From contig CAJXRZ010000012.1 in NCBI GenBank assembly GCA_913060515.1, forward strand, positions 1 through 64,000: DNA of 64,000 nt. Reading direction: 5' to 3'. The notes beneath the pieces are model-generated. The model was not told the DNA's origin and did not search any database. It saw only the letters and a program-made list of their open reading frames with translations. Below, piece after piece: positions 17,032 to 25,158 of this stretch. The stretch is from an uncultured Pseudomonadota bacterium. Lineage in GTDB: Bacteria; Myxococcota_A; UBA796; CAJQPC01. The number at the start of each line of letters is the position of its first letter. Position 1 is the stretch's first letter. The translations under genes were made by a program, and so were the position numbers.

Positions 17032-17451
17032 CTATTGGCTGACTTCGCTTCCATCACCGGGGTCGGTGGCGATCGCGAGCCGGTTCAACCCCTTGGAGCG
17101 GGCCAGATCCATCACGCGAACCACCCGTCCGTGCTCCACATCCGTGTCGGCCTTGATGATGACCAAGGTCTGCGGATCTGCACTCGCTGCGCTGAGCTTT
17201 TCATCCAGAGTCGCCCAGTCCACAGGGGCCTCGTCCACGAAGACCTCGCCCTGGTTGGTCATCCAGATGTTCACGTCCGAGCTGTCTTGGAGAATCTCCT
17301 GCGCGCTGGAGCGCGGCAGATCCACCTGAATCCCCGGTGCGGTGATGAAGGTGGTCGAGACCATGAAGAAGAGCACCAACTGAAAGATGATGTCGATCAG
17401 TGGGGTCACGTCCACCCGGGTCTCCTCCCGGCGCTGGCGCTTGAAATTCAT
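17032..17451 (-). CDS. exbD: ExbD/TolR-family transport protein
   Basis: The 139-residue protein has the ExbD/TolR pattern: a short cytoplasmic N-terminus and one transmembrane helix that begins with the conserved aspartate (VDVTPLIDIIFQLVLFFMVS). A periplasmic domain follows (HGRVVRVMDLARSKGLNRLAI). It starts inside the stop of the ExbB-like gene (4-bp overlap), so the pair forms a proton-driven stator energising an outer-membrane process. The dedicated TonB or TolA partner is not in the window. Confidence 0.95.
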   Translation of the reverse strand: MNFKRQRREETRVDVTPLIDIIFQLVLFFMVSTTFITAPGIQVDLPRSSAQEILQDSSDVNIWMTNQGEVFVDEAPVDWATLDEKLSAASADPQTLVIIKADTDVEHGRVVRVMDLARSKGLNRLAIATDPGDGSEVSQ

Positions 17452-18062
17452 CCCTTGTCAGCCTTGGGGCCCAGGTTGTCCAGGATGAAGAGGGAGGCCT
17501 CCTCCAGCTCAAGGGTCAGCTCGTCCACGCGGCTGAGCAGGTAGCGGTGGCCCATCAGCGCAGGGATTCCGACAGAGAGGCCACCGAATGTGGTCACGAG
17601 CGCCGTGGAGATGCCCCCCGCCATGCGGCCGATGTCGCCCATGCCGTTGGCCTGGATGACGTCGAAGGTCTGAATCATTCCCCAGACCGTTCCAAGCAGG
17701 CCCAGCAGAGGCGCCACGCTGGCCACGATGCCAACCACACCCGTGAAGCGCTCCAGCTCCGCGCTCTCGCGGCGGCCTACCTCTTCGGCGAGCTCCTTGA
17801 CCTCGGCCCGCGGCTGCCCCGCGTGGGACACGATGACCTCGACGATGCGACCCAGTGGACCGTCGTCTTTGCGGCAGGCGGTGATGGCATCGGCCAAGCG
17901 ATCTTGACGCACCAACTCCAGCAGCTCTACCCGCACGCTCTCGGGCACAACGCGCCCCCGGCGAAGGGCAAAGAGTCGCTCGAAAAAGGCTGCGAGCCCG
18001 ACCAGCGAGAAGACGAAGATGACGGCCATGATGGCCCCACCGCTCTGCAATAGCTCAAACAA
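17448..18062 (-). CDS. exbB: MotA/TolQ/ExbB-family proton channel protein
   Basis: The 204-residue protein has the three-helix layout of ExbB/TolQ: helix near 10-30, a long cytoplasmic loop, then two helices containing VASVAPLLGLLGTVWGMIQT and STALVTTFGGLSVGIPALMG. The TTG at 18062 is preferred because GGGAG lies five bases upstream. It is the first gene of the ExbB-ExbD pair and lies back to back with the plus-strand aminopeptidase-like gene. Confidence 0.95.
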   Translation of the reverse strand: MFELLQSGGAIMAVIFVFSLVGLAAFFERLFALRRGRVVPESVRVELLELVRQDRLADAITACRKDDGPLGRIVEVIVSHAGQPRAEVKELAEEVGRRESAELERFTGVVGIVASVAPLLGLLGTVWGMIQTFDVIQANGMGDIGRMAGGISTALVTTFGGLSVGIPALMGHRYLLSRVDELTLELEEASLFILDNLGPKADKG

Positions 18063-18162
18063 GCGCGCTCCCTAACTGGCTACTTCCCGGGCATGATGGT
18101 GTCCGGCGAGGTGGCTTACGTCAACCAATGGCCTGTAGCCTAATCCCCCACGGAGGTAGAAG

Positions 18163-19251
18163 ATGCAGCGACGCACAAAGCAGGTCCTGGGTGCCTTGGG
18201 CTTCTGCGCTGCGCTCTGCTTCATCCCAGGCTGCAAGGTGGGATACCTGATCAGCAGCGGCTACTATCAGGCGGAGCTCCTCCACTCTCGGGAGCCGGTC
18301 CAAGAGCTTCGTGAGCAAGAGCTGCTCAACGCGGCCGAGCTTCAGCGCCTGGATCTCATCGCCGATGTGAAGGCCTACGGCGCAGAGATCGGCCTGAGCG
18401 CAACGGACAACTACGAGACCTTGGCGTGGAAGTGGGAACGCACCATCTGGAACGTGACCGGGTGCGAACCTCTGGCCTTCACCCCAAAGACCTGGTGGTT
18501 TCCCATCGTCGGTCGCTTCCCTTACCTGGGCTACTTCCGCGAGAAGGACGCCCGCAAGCTGGAAGGCCAACTCCTCGAGGAGGGACTGGACGTCTACGTG
18601 CGAACGGCCGGTGCCTATTCCACTCTGGGCTGGTTCAAAGACCCCATCCTGCCGGACATGCTGACCTGGGACGACTACCGCCTCGCCGACACGGTCCTAC
18701 ACGAGCTGGCCCACGCCACCCTCTGGGTGCCCGGTTCGGTGCAGTTCAACGAGTCCTACGCCAACTTCGTCGGGGAGGTCGCCGCCATGCGCTATCTGCA
18801 GGCAAGGCGCGGACACCACGACCCGGCCCTGCTCGCTGCGATTCAGAGGAAGCAGGACCGATCGGTCTTCCGGGACGTGCTCCACGAGACCTACGCGGAC
18901 TTGGACGCGGTCTACATGGACCCTGCCCTCAGCGACGAGGCCAAGCTGGCGCGCAAAGCGGAGATTTTGAGCACCGGCTTGGTTGAGCAGGTCCAAGCGG
19001 CCCCCCTGAACAACCACGAGGCCTACCTGACCTACATCCAGAAGGACCCGTGGAACAACGCCCGCCTGGTGCAGTTCAAGACCTACAACACCGACGAGCA
19101 AGTCTTCGCCGCGCTGCTCGCTGAACAAGATGGAGACCTGTTGGCCTTCATTGAGCGGGTGGGCGAGCTGACGGCCGACGCTGACGACCCAGCCCTCGCT
19201 CTGAGGCAGGCCACCGGCATGCTCCGAGAAGAGGACCTGCTCGCGGAGTAA
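18163..19251 (+). CDS. Predicted aminopeptidase lipoprotein (COG4324-like)
   Basis: The ATG follows a GGAGGTAG site. The 362-residue protein has a lipoprotein signal ending in IPGC. A zinc-peptidase site is visible as TVLHELAHATLWV, with the downstream glutamate in FNESYANFVGE, as in the COG4324 predicted aminopeptidases. These family members are lipoproteins of unclear substrate. It stands alone on the plus strand, divergent from exbB. Confidence 0.85.
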   Translation: MQRRTKQVLGALGFCAALCFIPGCKVGYLISSGYYQAELLHSREPVQELREQELLNAAELQRLDLIADVKAYGAEIGLSATDNYETLAWKWERTIWNVTGCEPLAFTPKTWWFPIVGRFPYLGYFREKDARKLEGQLLEEGLDVYVRTAGAYSTLGWFKDPILPDMLTWDDYRLADTVLHELAHATLWVPGSVQFNESYANFVGEVAAMRYLQARRGHHDPALLAAIQRKQDRSVFRDVLHETYADLDAVYMDPALSDEAKLARKAEILSTGLVEQVQAAPLNNHEAYLTYIQKDPWNNARLVQFKTYNTDEQVFAALLAEQDGDLLAFIERVGELTADADDPALALRQATGMLREEDLLAE

Positions 19252-19361
19252 AGGTGGAACCCGGCCGCGAGGCTGTGGTCCAAGACCTTAGCGATAGGAA
19301 AAGGCACCAAAGACTGGGTGCCCCCTAAAGCTGCATCGGGCCGGATCCGATTCCGACAACA

Positions 19362-19380
19362 TGTTCAAAAATTTTGAACA
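19362..19380. promoter_or_regulatory. 19-bp perfect palindrome, candidate enhancer or operator
   Basis: TGTTCAAAAATTTTGAACA is a perfect inverted repeat around a central A. It lies about 140-160 bp upstream of the sigma-54 -24 element, a usual distance for an upstream activating sequence bound by an enhancer-binding protein. The binding protein is not identified. Confidence 0.5.
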
Positions 19381-19520
19381 CCGTCGAAATTCCCGTACTT
19401 CAAGGCCTGTCAAGGGCCCCAAAGCATCGCGACATGGATGTCACGGTTCAGAGGCCCAGTGGTGTCCAAGTCCCCATCACAAGCCTTTGACAGCCCGTCA
19501 TTGCTGACTGAGCGCCACCC

Positions 19521-19536
19521 TGGCACGCGACTTGCT
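19521..19536 (+). promoter_or_regulatory. Sigma-54 (-24/-12) promoter
   Basis: TGGCAC-N5-TTGCT matches the sigma-54 consensus at every conserved base. Transcription would start about 11-12 bases after the -12 element, roughly 20 bp before the GAGGAG site and the ATG at 19568. No competing sigma-70 promoter was seen nearby. Confidence 0.75.
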
Positions 19537-19567
19537 GTCAATAGGACCAACCCCAGAGGAGTTGTAC

Positions 19568-20449
19568 ATGGTTGCCAGCCCACGGAAGAGCCGAGCCACT
19601 GACCCGGTCGCCAACCAGCTGCTGAACAAGTACCTCAAGCGCATGGGGTCCATTCCCCTGCTCAGCCGCGCCGATGAGATCGAAGTCTCTCGCCGCGTTC
19701 GTGAAGGTGGACCCGAGTCCGAGCTGGCCAAGGTCGCCCTGATCAACGCCAACCTGCGCTTGGTGGTCTCCATCGGTAAGCAGTACAGCTACCGTGGCCT
19801 GCCCCTCGCCGACCTGATTCAGGAAGGCAACATCGGTCTGATGAAGGCCGTTGAGAAGTTCGACCCGGACCGCGGCTTCAAGTTCTCGACCTACGCCAGC
19901 TGGTGGATTCGTCAGTCCATCATCCGGGCCATCGAGTCCCAGATCCGCACCATCCGCATCCCGATCTACAAGCTGGAGGTCGTCAACCGCGTCCACCAGA
20001 CCCAGAAGCTGCTCTTTCAGCGCCTGGGACGCGAGGCCACCCTCGGTGAAGTGGCCAAGGAGCTCAACACGCCCCTGGCCGACCTTGAGCCTCTGATGCG
20101 CCTGACCCGTGAGCCCATGTCCCTGGACGCTCCAGTGACCAAGGACTCCGACTCCAGCATTCAGGACTTCATCGCCAACCCAAACAACGTGGCGCCTTCC
20201 AGCCGCATTGAGTGCGTGGGCCTGACCGAAGAGATGGAGCACGTGCTGTGCACCCTCACCCCACGCGAGGAGAAGGTCCTGCGCATGCGCTACGGCCTGG
20301 GTGAGCCCAACGCTTACAGCCTCGAAGAGATTGGAAGCCAGTTCCACCTCACCCGCGAGCGCATCCGCCAGATCGAGATCAAGGCCCTGCGCAAGCTGCG
20401 TCAGAACCGCGGCGAGAGCGAAGACAAGCTGAGCTGCTTCCTGGACTAA
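19568..20449 (+). CDS. RpoD/RpoS-type (group 2) RNA polymerase sigma factor
   Basis: The ATG at 19568 follows GAGGAG at eight bases. The 293-residue protein lacks region 1.1. It has region 1.2 ([20 protein letters not shown]), region 2 with [11 protein letters not shown] and [20 protein letters not shown], and [15 protein letters not shown] for -10 recognition. Region 3 follows, then region 4.2 ([20 protein letters not shown]) for -35 recognition. It is a non-essential-type sigma-70 paralog, likely of the stress or developmental kind. The upstream sigma-54 promoter suggests an RpoN-controlled cascade. Confidence 0.95.
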   Translation: MVASPRKSRATDPVANQLLNKYLKRMGSIPLLSRADEIEVSRRVREGGPESELAKVALINANLRLVVSIGKQYSYRGLPLADLIQEGNIGLMKAVEKFDPDRGFKFSTYASWWIRQSIIRAIESQIRTIRIPIYKLEVVNRVHQTQKLLFQRLGREATLGEVAKELNTPLADLEPLMRLTREPMSLDAPVTKDSDSSIQDFIANPNNVAPSSRIECVGLTEEMEHVLCTLTPREEKVLRMRYGLGEPNAYSLEEIGSQFHLTRERIRQIEIKALRKLRQNRGESEDKLSCFLD

Positions 20450-20458
20450 GGGTTCGCT

Positions 20459-20472
20459 GGGCCTTCGGGCCC
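20459..20472. terminator. UUCG-capped hairpin after the sigma factor gene
   Basis: GGGCC-TTCG-GGCCC forms a short, very stable hairpin with a UUCG tetraloop, 10 bp after the stop codon. It lies between the convergent sigma factor and lipoprotein genes. No long T-run follows, so it may act as an RNA-stability end and not a full intrinsic terminator. Confidence 0.5.
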
Positions 20473-20491
20473 GACACTCAGGGAGACTGGC

Positions 20492-21025
20492 CTACCAAGT
20501 CTCTACCCAGCCCTTCTCCAAGGGCTCGCCAGTTTGGGCCGCCTCTTGCAGGGCGGCCTCTTCTTCTTCCAGGGTCAACAGCCCATTGTTGAGCAACAGG
20601 GCCCGGGTGACCTCGGGCGGGGTGAGCTGGCTGGTGAAGACCACCGGATAGCGCATGGCCAGACCGGGCCGAGATGGCGCAGGGAAGTCCAGTGCTTGAG
20701 CCGCTTGCTCTACACAGGCCTCGGCGTCTGCATCTCCGAGGGTGGAGAGCAGAGCGACCCCCTGCTGAACTTGGCCCGTCGCGTCCAAGACGATGCGCAG
20801 AGTGACTTGGCCGTAAGCCCGTGGGTCTCGGGCCAAGGCCTGGGTGTAGCAGGCCTGGAAGGCTGGGTTTGCCTGATCCAGCACCGCCAGCATCCTCTCG
20901 CGCTCCGGAAGCATCGCGTTCGCCGGCAGCTCAGCGACCACGTGCTGCCCCGAGGACACCAAGGGCTCAGGCTCCGCCTGACGGGCTGCACAGCCGAGCA
21001 CTCCCACCGCAAGCAATGAGAGCAT
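20492..21025 (-). CDS. AgmX/PglI C-terminal-like lipoprotein
   Basis: The 177-residue protein starts with a short lipoprotein signal (lipobox VLGC near residue 12). Its core has the AgmX/PglI or TonB-like C-terminal pattern: FQACYTQALARDPRAYGQVT, LRIVLDATGQV, then AEACVEQAAQALDFPAP and the final PVVF strand. Such domains are common in myxobacteria. It starts in a TGATG overlap with the amidase stop, so the two are co-expressed and probably act in the cell envelope. Confidence 0.8.
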   Translation of the reverse strand: MLSLLAVGVLGCAARQAEPEPLVSSGQHVVAELPANAMLPERERMLAVLDQANPAFQACYTQALARDPRAYGQVTLRIVLDATGQVQQGVALLSTLGDADAEACVEQAAQALDFPAPSRPGLAMRYPVVFTSQLTPPEVTRALLLNNGLLTLEEEEAALQEAAQTGEPLEKGWVETW

Positions 21026-22551
21026 CAGCTGCGTCGACGTCGAAGCAAGAGCACACCGGCCAGGGCCAACAAGCCAAGTCCGCCCTGCGCGTTCAGAGGA
21101 CCGCCCCCCATAGAGGCGCAGCCCAAGGCAACCCGTTCACCGGGAGGAGGCACGGCGCCGCCATCGAGGTCGGTGTCGGGCTCGCCGGTGTCCACGGGTC
21201 CCGTATCAACCGGTCCAGTGTCCACAGGTCCGGTGTCTACGGGCCCACCTGGCTCCATCGCGATGGAGCACCACCAGTTGCCCGAGCCGGTCTCCACAGT
21301 CTGGGTGCAGGAGCCCTGCTCGTAGCCGTCGAAGGAGGTCTGAACCGTGTACTCGCCGGGAGAGAGCTTGGTGAAGCGGTAGTAGCCGTCGGCGTCCACC
21401 GTCACGGTCTCGCCGGTCTCGACCAGCTTGGCGGTCGCGCCAACCAGGCGCTCGCCGTTGTAGATGTCCCCGTCGGCGACCACACCGAGCAGGGTGGCGT
21501 CCGAGATGTCGGCGTCTCCACCGACCAGCGCCATGTAGCCAGACCAGTCCCACCCGGAGCCAGGGTCCGTGTGGGTCGCACCCGGCACCTCGTAGTGCGC
21601 GATGATGTGAGAGCGATCCAGTGGAATCGAGTTTCGGCGGGCAATATCCGCAGTCAACGCAGCCGAGCTCGTGTACATCGCCGTGGTGTACCACTTGCCA
21701 GGGTCATCGACGTAGCCCTCGTGCTCAATCCCGACGGACTGCTCGTTGTAAGTCCAGTTGCCCGCGTGCCAGCCCACGTCCTCTTCCAGGACCATCTGAG
21801 TGACCTGGCCATCGGAGCTGCGCACGACGTAGTGCGCGCTCACGTTCGCCGAGCTGTTTCCAAACCAGCTGATGCAGCCCGAGTAGCTGCCCTGAACGGT
21901 GTGGATGACGACGTAGTTGATGTCTGAGGAGCCACGGCTGTAGTTGCTGTAGTTGCTGCTGTGGGCCGAGGTGAAAGTGACCGCGCCGGCGTAGTCCGTG
22001 CTGGCCAAGGGCGGCGGCAAGACCATGTCCAGCTGCCCCAAGGCATCGATGCTGTGCACATGCTCCTGGGGGAGCAACTTGGCCTCGGCCGCGTAGATGC
22101 CGTCCTCGAGCAGCTCGTAGATGTAGGAGACGAAGAGCGCCTGATGCTCAGGCTCTTGGCGTCCAGAGAAGGCCACGACAGCCGGCGCCCATTCGCTGAG
22201 CTCGTCCTGTTCTGGCAGCGTACCGAGCTGCCCCTCTGCGTGCCACGCCAGGAGCGCGGCGGCCCCTTGGATCTGCAGCTCAGGCGAGGCCATGATGTCG
22301 TCGGGAGACTCTCCGAGCAGAACGCTGACGCGCTCGATGCCCGGACCGAAGCTCTCGTTGTCTTCGCGGAAATCGTAGAGGCCGTAGCCTCCCCAAGCGC
22401 TGGCCGCCTGCGCGTCAAAGTGGCTCGCCTCGAAGGCGAGCGCCATCAGAAGCGGCGCCGGAACCTTGTGGGTCTCAGCGGCCTGCTCGAAGGCCGAATC
22501 CAGAGGAGCGGCATGAACAGCGGAGGCAAGGACAAGCAGGGACAAAGACAC
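21025..22551 (-). CDS. N-acetylmuramoyl-L-alanine amidase with MYXO-CTERM-like tail
   Basis: The GTG at 22551 has GGAG upstream and gives a signal peptide. Residues 20-160 form an uncharacterised helical domain. Residues about 195-335 are an amidase_2 domain with zinc ligands visible in NYVVIHTVQG, the WHAGNW strand and EVPGATHTDPG. A carboxypeptidase-regulatory-like beta domain follows, then four PVDTG repeats. The tail has GCASMGGG, a hydrophobic helix and RRRRS, as in MYXO-CTERM surface sorting. The enzyme should cleave peptidoglycan while anchored at the cell surface. Confidence 0.92.
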   Translation of the reverse strand: MSLSLLVLASAVHAAPLDSAFEQAAETHKVPAPLLMALAFEASHFDAQAASAWGGYGLYDFREDNESFGPGIERVSVLLGESPDDIMASPELQIQGAAALLAWHAEGQLGTLPEQDELSEWAPAVVAFSGRQEPEHQALFVSYIYELLEDGIYAAEAKLLPQEHVHSIDALGQLDMVLPPPLASTDYAGAVTFTSAHSSNYSNYSRGSSDINYVVIHTVQGSYSGCISWFGNSSANVSAHYVVRSSDGQVTQMVLEEDVGWHAGNWTYNEQSVGIEHEGYVDDPGKWYTTAMYTSSAALTADIARRNSIPLDRSHIIAHYEVPGATHTDPGSGWDWSGYMALVGGDADISDATLLGVVADGDIYNGERLVGATAKLVETGETVTVDADGYYRFTKLSPGEYTVQTSFDGYEQGSCTQTVETGSGNWWCSIAMEPGGPVDTGPVDTGPVDTGPVDTGEPDTDLDGGAVPPPGERVALGCASMGGGPLNAQGGLGLLALAGVLLLRRRRS

Positions 22552-22623
22552 AATGAGCTCCAGGGAGTCGGTCCGGAAGTTTACACCAACAACCTAAGCT
22601 CTTGAAGCCCTGTTTGCCTTGTT

Positions 22624-23148
22624 CTAGTCCTTCTTGCGTCGGGCGTGGCGACTGCGCGCGTTCTTGTTCGAACAGTTGCGTGAGCAATACTTGCTCCTGG
22701 GCCGACGACCGCGCTTGCAGGTCTCCCAGGCGCACTTCTCCCAGCCCGGAGGCTGTGGGCTGTGATCCACGGTGATGTCCTGATGCGGCCAGGTCCACCA
22801 CTCGGGGGTTGCACCCTCTGCGACGGCCGGAACCGGAGCAGACGCGGCAGCGCTCTGCTTGTCCCCTTCGGCCGGAACCACCTTGGCTACGACTGGACGA
22901 ACCAGCGGAGCGGGTGTTGCGGCAGGACGGGGGCGCTCAGCAGGCAAGCTGCGCTGGGTGGATTCCCACTCAGCAAACTGCTTTTCATACTCTTCCTGAA
23001 CGGCCTTCTCCCCATAGATGACCTTGCCGCAAGTAAAGCAGTGCAGTTGAACCTGGTGGGGACCACGGGCAGAACTGCCACGGTAATCCCGCTCAAGGTC
23101 TAGGTTGTGAGACCCACACTTGGGGCACTGCATCCGGAACTTGCGCAT
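22624..23148 (-). CDS. Small zinc-ribbon protein with C-terminal Cys-cluster
   Basis: I take the ATG at 23148, preceded by AGAGAGG; the longer frame to 23352 overlaps the divergent methyltransferase. The 174-residue product has an N-terminal zinc ribbon (CPKCGSHN ... CFTCGK). A Pro/Ala-rich linker follows. The C-terminal Cys cluster is CAWETCKRG ... YCSRNCSNKNARSRHARRKK, which resembles small nucleic-acid-binding fingers with a basic tail. The function is unknown; binding of DNA or RNA is a guess. Confidence 0.7.
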   Translation of the reverse strand: MRKFRMQCPKCGSHNLDLERDYRGSSARGPHQVQLHCFTCGKVIYGEKAVQEEYEKQFAEWESTQRSLPAERPRPAATPAPLVRPVVAKVVPAEGDKQSAAASAPVPAVAEGATPEWWTWPHQDITVDHSPQPPGWEKCAWETCKRGRRPRSKYCSRNCSNKNARSRHARRKKD

Positions 23149-23290
23149 GAACCTCTCTCTGGCCAGCAGCCGGGAAAGCACGACAGACCCGTCCCGGCGG
23201 GCCGCAGCTATAACGTGTCGGAGCGTTTCTTGCTCACTCTCACCGCAATAGGGCCAGGGTCTGAAGCGTTTAGCTGGTCGGAGGCCACAC

Positions 23291-24010
23291 ATGTTCCATC
23301 CCCAAGGACCCACATTCGCCGAACTGGCCCAACAGGCGCTCTCAGGCACCACGCAGGGCTATGACCTGCTGGCAAACAAGTTCGAATACACCCCCTTTCG
23401 AACCCCCGATGCGCTCCTCGAAGTGGTCCAGGACCGAATCGCAGCCCAGGGTCCTGTGGCTCGGGGCGTGGACCTATGCTGCGGGACTGGCGCCGGCTTG
23501 GCGCACCTCAAACAGGTCTGTACCGAAGAGGTGTTGGGCGTCGACCTCTCTCAAGGCATGTTGGACGTCGCCCAGGCGCGTCTGGAGCAGACCCCAGGAC
23601 AAGCAAAAGTCAGCCTGATGCAGAGCGACGCCCTGGACCTGGACCTCAAGGAGCGCTTCGATGTGCTGACCTGCTTCGGGGCCTTTGGTCATATTCTGGA
23701 GGGCGAGCAGGAGGAGCGCTTCGTTCAGAGCGTGCACCGCGCCCTGAGAGCCGGGGGCCGTTTCGTGTTCATCACCTCTGGCAAGCCGGACCCCCTGAGC
23801 TGGCGGGTTTGGGCAGCCAAAGCCTTCAACGCCAGCATCCATGCACGAAACGCCGTGATGGACCCGCCATTCCACATGTACTACCTGACCTTCCGCCTAC
23901 CCCGCGCCACCGAATTGCTCGAGGCAGCTGGCTTTGAGGTACACGCAGAGCGCGGCCTCTGGCAGGACAAGTTTCGCGGCGCGATTCTGGTTCAAGCCAC
24001 CAAGCGATAG
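23291..24010 (+). CDS. Class I SAM-dependent methyltransferase
   Basis: The 239-residue protein has a Rossmann methyltransferase core. Motif I is GVDLCCGTGAGLAHL, motif II is VLGVDLSQGMLDVA, and LMQSDALDLDL and FDVLTCFGAFGHI mark motifs III and IV. The late segment GRFVFITSGKPDPLSWRVW has the post-IV strand. The substrate cannot be told from sequence. It is a single gene divergent from the zinc-ribbon gene, and its acceptor is most likely a small molecule. Confidence 0.88.
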   Translation: MFHPQGPTFAELAQQALSGTTQGYDLLANKFEYTPFRTPDALLEVVQDRIAAQGPVARGVDLCCGTGAGLAHLKQVCTEEVLGVDLSQGMLDVAQARLEQTPGQAKVSLMQSDALDLDLKERFDVLTCFGAFGHILEGEQEERFVQSVHRALRAGGRFVFITSGKPDPLSWRVWAAKAFNASIHARNAVMDPPFHMYYLTFRLPRATELLEAAGFEVHAERGLWQDKFRGAILVQATKR

Positions 24011-24014
24011 GCGC

Positions 24015-24800
24015 TCAGAGCTTCGGCACGCTGCCGGGCTGAATGGGACTCAGGTCTGGCCGGCGGATGAGGTAGTGGTCGCCTGAGTAGTGCTCAGGAG
24101 CCTTGGTGCCCACCTCTTCAAGGGTGCCCATGAACTGCTCCAAGCTGAGCATCGCAAAGCGCACCATCAGCTCTTCGGGGACCGGCCCCCCAATGTCCGT
24201 ATAGACCTCGTAGAGCACATAGACCCCATCGGAGACCTGCACGATGGTCCAGCGTCCCCGGTTGACGGGGGTGGTCAGCGTATCGTCCTCCAACTCCACG
24301 GCCCCCTCTTCGAGTTCCAGCATCAACTCGCTGAGGGGACGGGGGTCCAGATCCCAGTAGCGCTCCCAGATCTTGCCCTCGCTGGCGGCATAGAGCGGCG
24401 CATTGCTCCGGATCTGAACCACCCAGTGTCGGTCCGAGAAGGGCGCCGGCACATCGAGGTGTTGGTATAGAATCTTGCGTTCAAGGTTGGTTCCGGGCAG
24501 CCAGACCTCGGTCAGGCCAGCCGCCAACTGAGCGTGTTGGTCATCCAAGCCGCCCACCCAAACGGCCTCGGTGCTCAAGGGCATAAACGCGATTCCCAAA
24601 GCCCCGTCCACTTCGCCCTCGCTGGCCAAGCGGCGGCCGATTGTCTTACCTGAGCGCAGACGCTCAAGCTCCGCCTGGGTCAACGTGGGCACATGGCCCT
24701 TGGAGTGCTCGTTCAAGGACGGCAGCGCACTCTCCCACTCGGAGAAATGCGGATCTGGACTCTCTTGAGCCCAGACAAAGGCCAGTAGAAGTAGCAACAT
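24015..24800 (-). CDS. Secreted protein of unknown function
   Basis: The ATG at 24800 gives a short signal peptide (MLLLLLAFVWAQES). A mature protein of about 250 residues follows, rich in Glu and Trp with mixed beta and alpha segments (NLERKILYQHLDVPAPFSDR, EVYTDIGGPVPEEL). Parts look like START-like lipid-transfer proteins, but I cannot establish that by reading. A longer frame to 25037 overlaps the divergent pterin dehydratase gene and was rejected. Confidence 0.65.
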   Translation of the reverse strand: MLLLLLAFVWAQESPDPHFSEWESALPSLNEHSKGHVPTLTQAELERLRSGKTIGRRLASEGEVDGALGIAFMPLSTEAVWVGGLDDQHAQLAAGLTEVWLPGTNLERKILYQHLDVPAPFSDRHWVVQIRSNAPLYAASEGKIWERYWDLDPRPLSELMLELEEGAVELEDDTLTTPVNRGRWTIVQVSDGVYVLYEVYTDIGGPVPEELMVRFAMLSLEQFMGTLEEVGTKAPEHYSGDHYLIRRPDLSPIQPGSVPKL

Positions 24801-24849
24801 GCTCTTTAGTCTGACACAAAGTAGGCGCCTTCCATTCCAGGAGTATTCG

Positions 24850-25149
24850 ATGCCCAAGAAACTCAGCGCCGACCAGGTCCGTGCCGCCCAGGCGGAGCTC
24901 AGCTCCTGGACCTTGGGACAGGCCCCAGAGTCCTTGTCCCGCACTCTGCAGTTTCCTGATTTCAAGCAGGCCTTTGCCTTCATGACCCAGGTCGCGTTGC
25001 TCGCCGAAGAGATGGGCCACCATCCCGAGTGGTTCAACGTCTACGGACGGGTAGAGATCACTCTGAGCACCCACGACTGCGCGGGCCTCTCCCCCCTCGA
25101 CTTGAAGATGGCCCGCCGCATCGACCAGTGGGCGCCGCCAGCACGTTAG
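24850..25149 (+). CDS. phhB: 4a-hydroxytetrahydrobiopterin (pterin) dehydratase
   Basis: The 99-residue protein is the right size for pterin-4a-carbinolamine dehydratase. It carries the signature EEMGHHPEWFNVYGRVEI with the catalytic histidine pair, and the N-terminal LSADQVRAAQAELSSWTL. The ATG at 24850 follows AGGAG at seven bases. It recycles the pterin cofactor of aromatic amino acid hydroxylases. The next gene begins nine bases later, so they are probably co-transcribed. A FolE2 enzyme for pterin supply is encoded further on. Confidence 0.93.
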   Translation: MPKKLSADQVRAAQAELSSWTLGQAPESLSRTLQFPDFKQAFAFMTQVALLAEEMGHHPEWFNVYGRVEITLSTHDCAGLSPLDLKMARRIDQWAPPAR

Positions 25150-25158
25150 CTGCCCCCA

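Larger units (their letters stand above)
19252..19567. other. Intergenic regulatory region upstream of the sigma factor gene
   Basis: This 316-bp stretch has no credible gene. It holds a GGCACC/GGTGCC hairpin at 19303-19322 that may end the upstream transcript, although no T-run follows. It also holds a 19-bp perfect palindrome at 19362-19380 and a sigma-54-type promoter at 19521-19536. A TTGACA at 19487-19492 has no matching -10 box. Confidence 0.6.
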
